Assembly (NCBI GenBank): GCA_937991645.1
Contig: CALKPL010000036.1
Coordinates: 1-56,278 of the forward strand
DNA from: UMGS1783 sp900555065
GTDB taxonomy: Bacteria > Bacillota > Clostridia > Oscillospirales > UMGS1783
DNA length: 56,278 nucleotides
Direction of reading: 5' to 3'
In this document: piece by piece, positions 24,188 through 32,484 of the stretch
Numbering within the stretch: the first letter of the stretch is position 1
How the letters are laid out: every line of letters starts with the position of its first letter
Made by a program: the position numbers and the translations under genes
Notes under the pieces: model-generated
The model's database searches: none
Told to the model about the DNA's origin: nothing
Seen by the model: the letters and a program-made list of their open reading frames with translations, nothing else

Positions 24188-25381
24188 TCAGTCTTTGTCC
24201 GCAAGGCAGGCGATGGCGGGCAGTTCAATGCCTTCGAGAAATTCGAGCGACGCGCCGCCGCCGGTGGAGATGTGCGTCATCTTGTCGGCGTAGCCGAGCT
24301 GTTCCACGGCCGCCGCGCTGTCGCCGCCGCCGATGATGGAGACGGCGCCCGACTCGCCGACCGCTTTTGCGATCGCCTTGGTGCCCACGGCAAAGTTCGG
24401 GAATTCAAACACGCCCATGGGCCCGTTCCAGACCACGGTGCCCGCGCCCTTGATATTTTCAGAGAACAGTTCGATGGTTTTGGGCCCGATGTCCATGCCC
24501 TCCCAGCCGTCGGGAATGGTTCCGGCCTGCACGGTCTGGCTGTTGCAGTCGTTGCTGAACGCGTCGCCGACGACATTGTCGAGCGGGAGCAGGAATTTTA
24601 CGCCGCGGCTCTCGGCTTTCTTCATCATGTCAAGCGCAAGGTCGAGCTTGTCGTCCTCGCAGATGGAGTTCCCGATGCTGCCGCCCAGCGCTTTCTGGAA
24701 GGTATAGGCCATGCCGCCGCCGATAATAAGCGCGTCGACCTTGTCGATCAGGTTGTTGATCACGCCGATTTTATCCGATACCTTCGCGCCGCCCAGGATG
24801 GCCACAAAGGGACGCGCGGGGTTGTCCAGCGCGCCGCCCATGACGTCGATCTCCTTCTGAAGCAGATAGCCGCAGACGGCGGGCAGGTATTTGGTTACGC
24901 CGGCGGTGGAGGCGTGGGCGCGGTGGCTGGTGCCGAACGCGTCGTTGACATACACTTCGGCAAAAGACGCGAGCGCTTTTGCAAATCCGTCGTCGTTCTT
25001 CTCCTCCTCCTTGTGAAAGCGCAGGTTTTCAAGCAGCATGCACTGCCCGTCCTGCAGCTTTGCGGCGAGGGCTTTGGCGCTGTCGCCGATCACATCGTCG
25101 GCAATGGGTACGTCCATGCCCAGAAGCTCCGACAGGCGCTTCGCCACCGGCTTTAAAGAGTATTTCATATTGAACTCGCCCTTGGGTCGGCCCAGATGCG
25201 AGCACAGGATAAGCTTCGCTCCCTGGCCCAGCAGATATTTGATCGTGGGCAGCGATTCCACGATCCGCTTGTCGTCGGTGATGTTGCCATCCCCGTCCAG
25301 GGGCACGTTGAAGTCGCAGCGGGCGAGAACTTTTTTGCCCTTTACGTCGATATCCTCAATCGATTTCTTATTGAGTGCCAT
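24188..25381 (-). CDS. pgk: Phosphoglycerate kinase
   Basis: 397 residues from ATG 25381 (MALNKKSIEDIDVKGKKVL), with AGAGGTGA 6 nt upstream. Transfers phosphate from 1,3-bisphosphoglycerate to ADP. RCDFNVPL, SHLGRPKGEFN, VNDAFGTSHRAHAS and ILGGAKVSDKIGVI are the family signatures; GGGDSAAA near the end binds nucleotide. First gene of the glycolytic operon behind a strong promoter; gap is not in this window. Confidence 0.96.
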   Translation of the reverse strand: MALNKKSIEDIDVKGKKVLARCDFNVPLDGDGNITDDKRIVESLPTIKYLLGQGAKLILCSHLGRPKGEFNMKYSLKPVAKRLSELLGMDVPIADDVIGDSAKALAAKLQDGQCMLLENLRFHKEEEKNDDGFAKALASFAEVYVNDAFGTSHRAHASTAGVTKYLPAVCGYLLQKEIDVMGGALDNPARPFVAILGGAKVSDKIGVINNLIDKVDALIIGGGMAYTFQKALGGSIGNSICEDDKLDLALDMMKKAESRGVKFLLPLDNVVGDAFSNDCNSQTVQAGTIPDGWEGMDIGPKTIELFSENIKGAGTVVWNGPMGVFEFPNFAVGTKAIAKAVGESGAVSIIGGGDSAAAVEQLGYADKMTHISTGGGASLEFLEGIELPAIACLADKD

Positions 25382-25413
25382 ACAATCACCTCTTCTTTTG
25401 TTTTTCAAGGATT

Positions 25414-25442
25414 ATTGTATCCGGATTTTTCCTTTTTTTCAA
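25414..25442 (-). promoter_or_regulatory. Promoter of pgk-tpiA-gpmI
   Basis: Minus strand TTGAAA (25442-25437), 17 bp, TACAAT (25419-25414). The start would fall about 26 nt upstream of pgk, so there is almost no leader. Confidence 0.75.
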
Positions 25443-25510
25443 GGGAATCGGCTCCTATTTTCCAAAAAAAGAGGTTTGGCCCTAAAAAGACTTGAATTGT
25501 GGAAAACATA

Positions 25511-25541
25511 TTGACACTTCCCGGACGCTTTGTGCTATAAT
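25511..25541 (+). promoter_or_regulatory. Promoter of the alpha-galactosidase gene
   Basis: TTGACA (25511-25516) and TATAAT (25536-25541) with a 19-bp spacer, divergent from the pgk promoter. No clear operator is visible. Confidence 0.65.
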
Positions 25542-25590
25542 AGGCGTGTGTCTAGCAGAATATTCCATTTGCTTAAAAGGAGGACATGTA

Positions 25591-27765
25591 ATGTTTGAAA
25601 CGACGCGCCTTTTTTCCGACGCGTATATGCGCGAAGAAGAGGGCGGCATCACCTTCGTATACCGGGGCGGTATGGTCAGTTATGTCGAGGCCCTGCGCGG
25701 CGGCAGCCTGCACGCGCTCGACTGGAACGGCGCCGGCTTTTCGCCGCACAGCACCACCATTCCGGAGATACCGCAGGTCCGCCTGAACGACTACATGGAC
25801 CGCTCGTTTGCATTCAACCTTGTGATCGACGGTCAGCGGCTGCACTCGCACTGGAGCTGCGATGGGTTCGATGTGGAAGAGTGCGGCGGCGGGATTGTGA
25901 CCACCCTCAAGCTTGTACACGACGTGCGCCCGGTCATGGTCCGCGTGAAAACGCAGCTCGACGGCACAAGCGTTCTGACCCGCTGGCTGGAGATCACCAA
26001 CGCGGGCGAGCGGGACGCGGCCATTTCGGAGATTTCCGTCATGTCCGGCGCGCTCGGCACCACGCCGCGCTGGCGCAACCATCTGCGCGCGGACAGCGCC
26101 CTGTGGCGGCTCGGTTACATGGAAGACCACCGCTGGGGCTATGAGGGCGACTTCCGCTGGCACGACGTGCGCGCAGGCGGCCAGTATATCGGCTCCCGCT
26201 ACGGCAGAGAGCGGTACCGGCACCCGATGTTCCTGCTCGAAAACCGGGCCACGGGCGAAACCTTTATCGGCCAGTTCGGCTATTCGGGCGGCTACAGGTT
26301 TGATTTCGACCTCGACGACTGCGGCGACAACGCGCATATGTGCTTTGCGGCGAGCGTCGCGGGCTATGCGCCCATCCGCGTGCTTGCCCCCGGAGAAACG
26401 ACGGTGACGCCGGCGCTGCATATCGGGCTGCTCTACGGCGGGCTGGACCCGGCCGTCAACGAGATGAACCGGCACATACGCCACAGCGTCATGATCCACG
26501 GCCGCGGCGACGTGCGCATTGCGCCGATGGAGACGGGTATCGGCCCGGAAATGGACATGGGCACAAAGGAAATCCTGTCCCAGATCGACGCGGCGGCAGC
26601 CAGGGGCTCGGACGTTTTCTTCCTGGACGCGTCCTGGTACTGCCCGCCTGACAAGACGGAAAACGACTGGCTGTACTATGTCGGCGACTGGTTCCCGAAG
26701 ACCGAGCGGTATGACATGAGCATGGCCGAGATCCGCGACTACTGCAAGAAAAAGGGACTGAAATTCGGGCTCTGGATGGAACCCGAGCGCCTGGGCCGGG
26801 ATTCCCAGATTCTCAAGGAGCACCCGGAATACTGCACCTATGGCTACGACGACCAGATCAAGGGCGGCGTCGGCGGGGGCGGCGGCATGCTCGACCTGAG
26901 CAAGGAAGAGGCCGCGGCCTGGCTCGAAGCGCAGCTGATAAAGTTTGTGGACCATTACGGGCTGGATATGCTGCGCATCGATTACAATGTGGGCAACTGG
27001 TGCTCGCGCGCCTATGTCCCGCGCGGCGAGTACATGGAGAACAGCGAGTACCGGTACTATGAAAACTGGTACAGGATTATGGACACCCTGAGAACGACCT
27101 ATCCCAAGCTCATTGTGGAAAACTGCGCGTCCGGCGGCGGACGCACCGACCTCGGTATGCTCGCCCGCGTCTCGCACAGCTGGGTTACTGACTGGCAGCT
27201 CGCGCCGCGTTCGTTCATGATCACAAACGGCATGACCATGTGCATGCCGCCGGAATACCTCGACAGGCTCACCGGCGGACAGAACAACCATACCGTCGCC
27301 GAGTTTGACTTCCAGATGCGCCAGCTTCTGTTCGGCCGGCCCTCGGTCGGGCTGCTGAATCCCGACCTCATCTGCAGAGAAAACCCGCTGCAGAAGGAAC
27401 GCGCGACGCACTTTATCGAGCTGTACAACGATGTGGTGCGGCCCATGCACGCCACCGGCAGCCGCATTTACCACCACACGCCCGATCTCGGCGGCAACGA
27501 CCCGCAGGGGACCGGGATACTGGAACTGACCTCGTCCGACGGCGGCAGCGCCATACTCGGCGTGTTCCGCCTGTCCGACCCCGACGAGGCGCAGACGACG
27601 GTGCTGTTCCGCGGCCTGGATATTTCAAAACGCTACCGCCTGACCATGGACAACAGCGGCGCGTCCGCCGTCATCAGCGGCTACAAGCTCATGAACAAGG
27701 GCGTGACCGTCAATCTGCCCGGCGCGCTGACAAGCGAGCTGCTGATCGCCGTGGAGGAGGACTGA
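25591..27765 (+). CDS. Alpha-galactosidase, glycoside hydrolase family 36
   Basis: 724 residues from ATG 25591, with AAAAGGAGG 7 nt upstream; no signal peptide, so intracellular. N-terminal beta domain (1-330), then the (beta/alpha)8 catalytic domain: FLDASWYC, KFGLWMEPERL, DMLRIDYN with the likely nucleophile Asp464, and ENCASGGGRTDLGML with the likely acid/base Asp520; the spacing fits GH36. A C-terminal beta domain closes the protein. It removes terminal alpha-galactose from oligosaccharides such as melibiose or raffinose-type sugars (substrate inferred). No sugar transporter is adjacent; a small F5/8-type C-like protein gene follows. Confidence 0.9.
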   Translation: MFETTRLFSDAYMREEEGGITFVYRGGMVSYVEALRGGSLHALDWNGAGFSPHSTTIPEIPQVRLNDYMDRSFAFNLVIDGQRLHSHWSCDGFDVEECGGGIVTTLKLVHDVRPVMVRVKTQLDGTSVLTRWLEITNAGERDAAISEISVMSGALGTTPRWRNHLRADSALWRLGYMEDHRWGYEGDFRWHDVRAGGQYIGSRYGRERYRHPMFLLENRATGETFIGQFGYSGGYRFDFDLDDCGDNAHMCFAASVAGYAPIRVLAPGETTVTPALHIGLLYGGLDPAVNEMNRHIRHSVMIHGRGDVRIAPMETGIGPEMDMGTKEILSQIDAAAARGSDVFFLDASWYCPPDKTENDWLYYVGDWFPKTERYDMSMAEIRDYCKKKGLKFGLWMEPERLGRDSQILKEHPEYCTYGYDDQIKGGVGGGGGMLDLSKEEAAAWLEAQLIKFVDHYGLDMLRIDYNVGNWCSRAYVPRGEYMENSEYRYYENWYRIMDTLRTTYPKLIVENCASGGGRTDLGMLARVSHSWVTDWQLAPRSFMITNGMTMCMPPEYLDRLTGGQNNHTVAEFDFQMRQLLFGRPSVGLLNPDLICRENPLQKERATHFIELYNDVVRPMHATGSRIYHHTPDLGGNDPQGTGILELTSSDGGSAILGVFRLSDPDEAQTTVLFRGLDISKRYRLTMDNSGASAVISGYKLMNKGVTVNLPGALTSELLIAVEED

Positions 27766-27797
27766 CGCGCCCATGCGGGGCGCGCGGGCTGATTTTG
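27766..27797 (+). terminator. Possible weak terminator after the alpha-galactosidase gene
   Basis: CGCGCCC (27766-27772) pairs with GGGCGCG (27778-27784) directly after the stop codon; the T-run (GATTTTG) is 8 nt away, so termination may be partial. Confidence 0.35.
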
Positions 27798-27854
27798 TAA
27801 AAGCCGCGCGGGCGCGCGGGTATATTATATAAACATTGCAAGGAGGAATGCTTT

Positions 27855-28364
27855 ATGGCACAGATGTATCCGCTTGGCGTACGCACCGACGGTTCGTACT
27901 ATACGAGAATCGAATGGGCGAGCCATACTGAAACCGACCCCATGCTCTGGGTCCTCAACGTAATCGACGACGATGTGGAGCGTAACGGCGGCACCTGGGG
28001 CGCCAACACCTTCGGTCCCGCAAACGTCGTGCTCAGCTTTTTCGGCGAGGCGCAGACCATGTCCAGGATCCGCATTTTCCGCAACGTGGGCATTACGGCG
28101 AGCGTCCTTGAAGAGCTGGCGAGGCAGATCAATATCTATGTCAGCGACACCGACGAGCCCCGCAGGCTGCGCACGAAAGAGGACAAGATCGACGACGTGC
28201 CCTGGACGCTTGTGAAGGAAGCGCCCATTGAAAAGGCCGAGGGCTGGGTGGACGTCGAGCTCGACGCGCCGGTTACGGCAAAGTATGTCCGCTTCGAGCT
28301 TGTCGGCAACCGCTCCGATGAGATCGACTGGACGGAGGTTTCGGAACTCAAGATATTCCCCTGA
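27855..28364 (+). CDS. Small F5/8 type C (discoidin-like) protein, intracellular
   Basis: 169 residues; AAGGAGG lies about 8 nt before ATG 27855, with TATATTATAT 30 bp upstream as a possible -10. No signal peptide. The strand pattern TYP: VVLSFFGEAQTMSRIRIFRN, INIYVSD, WTLVKEAPI, WVDVELDAPVTAKYVRFEL and VSELKIFP is that of the galactose-binding (F5/8 type C, CBM32-like) fold, filling almost the whole protein. The family normally attaches to secreted enzymes, so a lone cytoplasmic copy is unusual. It may bind galactose-type ligands beside the GH36 enzyme, but that is inference. Confidence 0.65.
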   Translation: MAQMYPLGVRTDGSYYTRIEWASHTETDPMLWVLNVIDDDVERNGGTWGANTFGPANVVLSFFGEAQTMSRIRIFRNVGITASVLEELARQINIYVSDTDEPRRLRTKEDKIDDVPWTLVKEAPIEKAEGWVDVELDAPVTAKYVRFELVGNRSDEIDWTEVSELKIFP

Positions 28365-28371
28365 GCATACT

Positions 28372-28407
28372 AAGAGGGAACGGCTGTGCGCCGTTCCCTC
28401 TTTTGTT
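28372..28407 (+). terminator. Rho-independent terminator
   Basis: AAGAGGGAACGGC (28372-28384) pairs with GCCGTTCCCTCTT (28390-28402), loop TGTGC, then TTGTT. Confidence 0.9.
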
Positions 28408-29505
28408 ATCCGGTGCGGCGCAGGACGGGATGCGGAAACCAGAATGATGCGGCGCGAAAAAAAGCTGCTTGAAAGGGCCGCGCAGGCATGATATGTCCCG
28501 GTTCGGATCTGCGGCGGTCAGGAGTCGGTGGCGCGCATACACGGCTTGACCGCCGCGGCGCCGCCGTCCGGCATGGATCAAGGCGGGAGTTTTAGCCGTC
28601 CAATATGCACGCGGCGCGGTGCCGGACTGCGCAGGGCATGGCCAAGCGCGTTGGAAGGGGCTGGACTGCGCGGGGTGCGGCTAAGCGCGTTGGAAGGGGC
28701 CGGACTGTGCGGGGCGCGGCTAAGCGCGTTGGAAGGGGCCGGACTGCGCGGGGCGCGGCTAAGCGCGTTGGAAGGGGCCGGACTGCGCAGGGCGCGGCTA
28801 AGCGCGTTGGAAGGGGCCGGACTGTGCGGGGCGCGGCCAAGCGCGTTGGAAGGGGCCGGACTGCGCGGGGCGCGGCCAAGCGCGTTGGACGGGGCCGGAC
28901 TGCGCGGGGCGCGGCCAAGCGCGTTGGAAGGGGCTGGACTGCGCGGGGTGCGGCTAAGCGCGTTGGAAGGGGCCGGACTGTGCGGGGCGCGGCTAAGCGC
29001 GTTGGAAGGGGCCGGACTGTGCGGGGCGCGGCCAAACGCATGGTGCGGTGCCGGTCTGAAGCAAAGCAATATGCGCCGCAAGGGGGGGGGCCGGGCGCGG
29101 ACCGCCGGGTACGGGATAGGGACGCAGTGCAAAGGGATGTTTTGCGCGCGGCGTGGATATATGCTGCGGCAGGGGCGGAGCAGCGGAGTGGAGATCCTGC
29201 GCGGCGGCGGGACGCAAATGCCGCGGCAAGGCAGGTCTTTTTTTCGGCTGAAACGCGCGGCTTTCGGGGTTTATTCGCTGCCGGGCGCGGGAATCCCCCC
29301 GCGCGAATGCTGCGGCGCGCGGTCGGAGAAATCGGGCAGCGGCCTAAGCGGGCAGCTTCCCGCTGCGACCTGGGCCGGCGTGCGGCGCGCCGACAAAAAT
29401 GGGGGACGCGTCCGCCACGGAATGCACGCCGCAAAAAGGCGCAAACCCGCGCCGCGCGATGCGGCGTAAACAGCTTTTTATAAACCTTCTTCCGAAACCG
29501 AAAAA
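28408..29505. other. 1.1-kb GC-rich spacer with a 39-bp tandem repeat array
   Basis: Apart from the array (28646-29035) it is GC-rich sequence with long open frames on both strands (for example 28528-29469 and 28605-29483 on plus, 28592-29434 on minus) created by the rarity of stops. None has a usable ribosome binding site and the repeat variants are not biased to synonymous changes in the longest one. I regard it as non-coding. Confidence 0.6.
28646..29035. repeat. Ten tandem 39-bp repeats (minisatellite)
   Basis: Units start at 28646, 28685, 28724, 28763, 28802, 28841, 28880, 28919, 28958 and 28997, each beginning GCGCGTTGGA and ending CGGCTAA or CGGCCAA. Differences are mainly single C/T changes at four positions. 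Degenerate units flank both ends. There is no spacer between units, so this is not CRISPR. Confidence 0.92.
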
Positions 29506-29510
29506 AACAC

Positions 29511-29539
29511 TTGCATTTTCAGAATGTTCGCGCTACAAT
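29511..29539 (+). promoter_or_regulatory. Promoter of the ktr/trk potassium uptake operon
   Basis: TTGCAT (29511-29516), 17 bp, TACAAT (29534-29539). The leader of about 90 nt holds a short hairpin, AGTCCG/CGGACT with a TAAG loop (29560-29575), too small to be the c-di-AMP (ydaO) riboswitch. Confidence 0.65.
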
Positions 29540-29633
29540 GCATAATAACAAATCAAGAGAGTCCGTAAGCGGACTTGAAAACCAGACGTTAAAACAGCAT
29601 AAATCTGTATAAAGAACGCAAATTGGAAAGGCT

Positions 29634-31067
29634 ATGGAACAGAATACGAAATCATCAAAAATCCAGAAGTACCTGCGGCTGATCGCCAAGATTCACCTCA
29701 CGCCGGCACAGTCCATCGTCGTCGGCTTCGCGCTTATGATCCTGATAGGCGCCATTCTGCTTTCGCTGCCCTTCGCCAGCCGCAGCGGCGAGAGCGTCGG
29801 TTTCCTGGACGCGCTGTTCACCGCGACGTCGGCGAACTGCGTGACGGGCCTTGTGGTCGTCAACACCATGGAGAGCTGGACTGTGTTCGGCAAACTCGTC
29901 ATTCTGACCCTGATTCAGTTCGGCGGGCTCGGGTATATGACGGTGATCACCGTCGGCATGCTCGCGCTGCACCGCAGAATTACTCTGAAGGACCGGCTTG
30001 TGATACAGGCCTCTTTTAACCAGGAAGGTCTGGGCGGCATGGTACGGCTTGTCCGGCGCGTGCTGTTGATTACGTTCGTATCGGAGTTCGTGGGCATGGT
30101 TCTGTTGACCATCGCGTTTCTCGTCTCCACGGAGATGCGGTTCTGGGAGGCGCTCTGGCAGGGATTCTTTCACTCCGTCTCCGCCTTCTGCAACGCCGGG
30201 TTCGACAACATCGGCCAGGAGAGTCTGACACCGTTTGTCGGCAACCCGCTGATCAATTTTACCATCATGGGCCTGATCGTCGTGGGCGGTATCGGCTTCC
30301 CGGTCTGCAAGGAGCTGTACGGGCTGGTCCGAAACCGCGCCGGGCACGCGCTGCGCCGGCGGATCGGCCGCCTTTCACTGCATACCAAGATCGCGCTGAC
30401 GGTGACGGCCGTCCTGATTTTCGGCGGCGCGGCCCTTTTCCTGCTGCTGGAATGGAATAATCCCGAAACATTGGGCCCGCTCAGCTTTTTTGATAAGATC
30501 CAGGCTGCGCTCTTCCAGTCGGTAACTCTGCGCACGGCCGGGTTCAATACCATTTCCCAAAGCGGCCTGCACGACTTTTCACAGGTGCTTTCCTGTATCC
30601 TGATGCTCATCGGCGGCTCGCCTGCGGGTACGGCCGGCGGCGTCAAAACCTCTACTTTTGGCGTGCTGATTATCGCCATGCTGTCGGCTTTCCGCGGTAA
30701 AAACGGCATGGAAGCGTACGGGCGGCGTCTCCCGCTCGACCTTTTGCAGAAGGCTCTGACCGTCGTCTGCAGTGTGCTTGCCATTGTATTTACCGCTACG
30801 CTCGCCCTCTATTTCACAGAGGGGGGCAGCGCCGGTCCGCATACGTTTATCGACCTTTTATTCGAAACCTGTTCGGCCATGGGCACCGTCGGCGTCACCA
30901 CAGGCGTTACGCCCTATCTGTCCGCGGCGGGAAAGCTCATTATTGCAGCCTGTATGTTTTTGGGCCGCGTCGGCCCGGTAACGCTTGTGCTCGCGCTTGT
31001 GCACCGTCGTCAGCGCGCTGCGACTGATGCGTTTACTTACCCGGAAGAACGGGTGCTGATTGGATAA
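29634..31067 (+). CDS. Potassium uptake membrane subunit, TrkH/KtrB family
   Basis: 477 residues; ATG 29634 after GGAAAGG. A channel-like transporter with four pore loops whose filter regions are visible as TATSANCVTGLV, AFCNAGFDNI, TLRTAGFNTI and SAMGTVGVTTG, spread through eight or more membrane helices. It imports K+ (with Na+ or H+) when assembled as a dimer on an octameric ring of the RCK partner encoded 15 nt downstream. Family and length fit KtrB better than the longer TrkH of proteobacteria. Confidence 0.92.
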   Translation: MEQNTKSSKIQKYLRLIAKIHLTPAQSIVVGFALMILIGAILLSLPFASRSGESVGFLDALFTATSANCVTGLVVVNTMESWTVFGKLVILTLIQFGGLGYMTVITVGMLALHRRITLKDRLVIQASFNQEGLGGMVRLVRRVLLITFVSEFVGMVLLTIAFLVSTEMRFWEALWQGFFHSVSAFCNAGFDNIGQESLTPFVGNPLINFTIMGLIVVGGIGFPVCKELYGLVRNRAGHALRRRIGRLSLHTKIALTVTAVLIFGGAALFLLLEWNNPETLGPLSFFDKIQAALFQSVTLRTAGFNTISQSGLHDFSQVLSCILMLIGGSPAGTAGGVKTSTFGVLIIAMLSAFRGKNGMEAYGRRLPLDLLQKALTVVCSVLAIVFTATLALYFTEGGSAGPHTFIDLLFETCSAMGTVGVTTGVTPYLSAAGKLIIAACMFLGRVGPVTLVLALVHRRQRAATDAFTYPEERVLIG

Positions 31068-31082
31068 TGAGGAGGCAGAAAC

Positions 31083-31736
31083 ATGAATGAACTGACGAAT
31101 AAGAATTTTGCGGTGCTGGGGCTCGGCCGGTTCGGCGTGAGCGTAGTCAAGACCCTGTCCGAATACGACGTGGATGTGCTCGCCTGCGATAAGGATCCCG
31201 CCCGTTTGCATGAAGCCACGCCCTACGCCACACATGTGATCCAGGTCGATTTGAACGATGAGATCGCGCTCCAGCAGCTCGGCCTCGGCAATTTTGACGT
31301 GGTGATTCTCGCCATGGGCGAAGATTTCGAGGCTTCGATCCTCACGACCATGATGGCCAAGGAGCAGGGCGCGCCGACAGTGGTCGCCAAAGCGCGCGGC
31401 CTGCGCCAGAAAAAGATTCTGGAGGGCGTCGGCGCGGATGTGGTGATCCTGCCCGAATACGAGATGGGCGCCAAGGTGGCGCGCGGACTGGTGCAGTCGA
31501 ACCTGGGCCGGATCTTTGAGAAAAAGGAGTATTTCAGCGCGATTTCGGAGATGTACCCCAAGCCCGAATGGGTTGGCAAGACGATCCGCGAAGCGGATAT
31601 CCGCCGCAGGCATAACATGACGGTGCTCGCCGTCAACAGCGGCGGGAAAATCCATATCCCCGTCCCGCTCGACTATGTGATGCAGGCGGACGACGTGCTG
31701 GTCGTTTTGCACGAAGTCCCGCAGGATGAAGCGTAA
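31083..31736 (+). CDS. Potassium uptake regulatory subunit, TrkA/KtrA family
   Basis: 217 residues; ATG 31083 after AGGAGG. An N-terminal RCK/TrkA-N Rossmann domain with the dinucleotide motif GLGRFG (13-18) and the acidic residue in ACDKD; a C-terminal RCK_C (TrkA-C) domain at about 140-217. Binds ATP/ADP or NAD(H) and gates the membrane subunit; RCK_C domains of this group can bind c-di-AMP. Second and last gene of the operon. Confidence 0.93.
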   Translation: MNELTNKNFAVLGLGRFGVSVVKTLSEYDVDVLACDKDPARLHEATPYATHVIQVDLNDEIALQQLGLGNFDVVILAMGEDFEASILTTMMAKEQGAPTVVAKARGLRQKKILEGVGADVVILPEYEMGAKVARGLVQSNLGRIFEKKEYFSAISEMYPKPEWVGKTIREADIRRRHNMTVLAVNSGGKIHIPVPLDYVMQADDVLVVLHEVPQDEA

Positions 31737-31742
31737 AATGAA

Positions 31743-31774
31743 AACCGGCGGCCGGAGCAATCCGGCCGCCGGTT
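31743..31774 (+). terminator. Hairpin terminator after the potassium uptake operon
   Basis: A perfect 14-bp stem AACCGGCGGCCGGA/TCCGGCCGCCGGTT around GCAA. The T-tract is missing (CTGCG follows), but stability and position support a terminator. Confidence 0.6.
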
Positions 31775-32054
31775 CTGCGTTTCCCTGCAAAAAGCCTGTG
31801 GTAAAATGAGGTTTACATATTGTCAGTGCGGGCAAAATATGGTATGATATTATATATATGCTGCATGCGGGAGAAAAGGGAACGCGTTGCGCCCTGCAAC
31901 CTGCTGACCCGGCATACCGTTTATATGCGCCGGCGCAAGGGCTGCCATGCCGCCGGCCATCCCGCTTCAACGTTCGTCCTGCGCGGCCATGGGCGAAGGC
32001 AGATTGCGCGGCCGCGGCCCGTCATCCGACGGCGCCGGACGACGCGTGGCGCGC
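31775..32054 (+). other. Spacer with an orphan forward promoter facing comEA
   Basis: A promoter at 31820-31848 points into about 200 bp of GC-rich sequence and then antisense into the ComEA-like gene. A 91-codon frame at 31858-32133 lacks a ribosome binding site. There may be an untranslated transcript here. Confidence 0.45.
31820..31848 (+). promoter_or_regulatory. Orphan sigma-A-like promoter
   Basis: TTGTCA (31820-31825), 17 bp, TATGAT (31843-31848). No forward gene lies within 600 bp except the S11 homologue at 32485; it may drive that gene with a long leader or produce an antisense RNA to 32055-32453. Confidence 0.5.
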
Positions 32055-32453
32055 TCAGCTGCCGGTTGTAACGTACGGCTCGATGCTGGCGAACGTCTCG
32101 CTGCTGATCCCGTCGATTTCGCGCAGTTCATAGATGGAAGCATAAGGGCCGGCAATGCTGCGGAAGGCGACGATCAGCCGCGCCGTAGCCGCGTCGATGC
32201 GACCGGATTCCACCATTTCCGCATAGGTGGCCGTGTTGACGTTGATTTTGCCGTCTTTGGCGTCCGACTCCGCTTTGCCGTCCGCATCGCTTTCAGGCGG
32301 GTATTCGCCCGTCTGGATCTCGCCGTCCGCGGGCCTGCCGCTCGCGTACACCGCGCCGCCCGGCGCGCCCGCCTGCATCGATACGATGATGACGACGACG
32401 CAGCATATGGCGGCCAGCAGCGTCGCTGCCTGTTCAAATTTTGTGAGTTTCAT
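32055..32453 (-). CDS. ComEA-like helix-hairpin-helix protein
   Basis: 132 residues from ATG 32453 (MKLTKFEQAATLLAAICCV), GGGGTG 8 nt upstream. One N-terminal membrane anchor (about 9-27), a low-complexity acidic linker, then a helix-hairpin-helix DNA-binding domain: KINVNTATYAEM, AATARLIVAFR, FASIYELREIDGIS (here YASIYELREIDGI). ComEA binds incoming DNA at the outer membrane face in competent bacteria, but many Clostridia carry such proteins without known competence. No comEB/comEC is adjacent. Divergent from the S11 homologue, whose start is 31 bp away. Confidence 0.8.
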   Translation of the reverse strand: MKLTKFEQAATLLAAICCVVVIIVSMQAGAPGGAVYASGRPADGEIQTGEYPPESDADGKAESDAKDGKINVNTATYAEMVESGRIDAATARLIVAFRSIAGPYASIYELREIDGISSETFASIEPYVTTGS

Positions 32454-32484
32454 CAATACGACACCCCGTTTCAGGAGGATGAAT

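Noticed and set aside
25573..27477. A 634-codon minus frame opposite the alpha-galactosidase
   Set aside because: Antisense shadow of a clear GH36 gene.
28646..29035. CRISPR array
   Set aside because: Units are directly adjacent with no unique spacers, and no cas genes are present.
28528..29483. Repeat-encoded proteins (13-residue repeats) on either strand
   Set aside because: No ribosome binding site in any frame; repeat variants change amino acids freely in the longest frame.
29546..29633. c-di-AMP (ydaO) riboswitch ahead of the potassium uptake operon
   Set aside because: The leader is only about 90 nt with one small hairpin and lacks the ydaO architecture.
31849..32054. SRP or other housekeeping RNA from the orphan promoter
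   Set aside because: The conserved SRP apical motif (GGAAG...AG tetraloop region) is not present.
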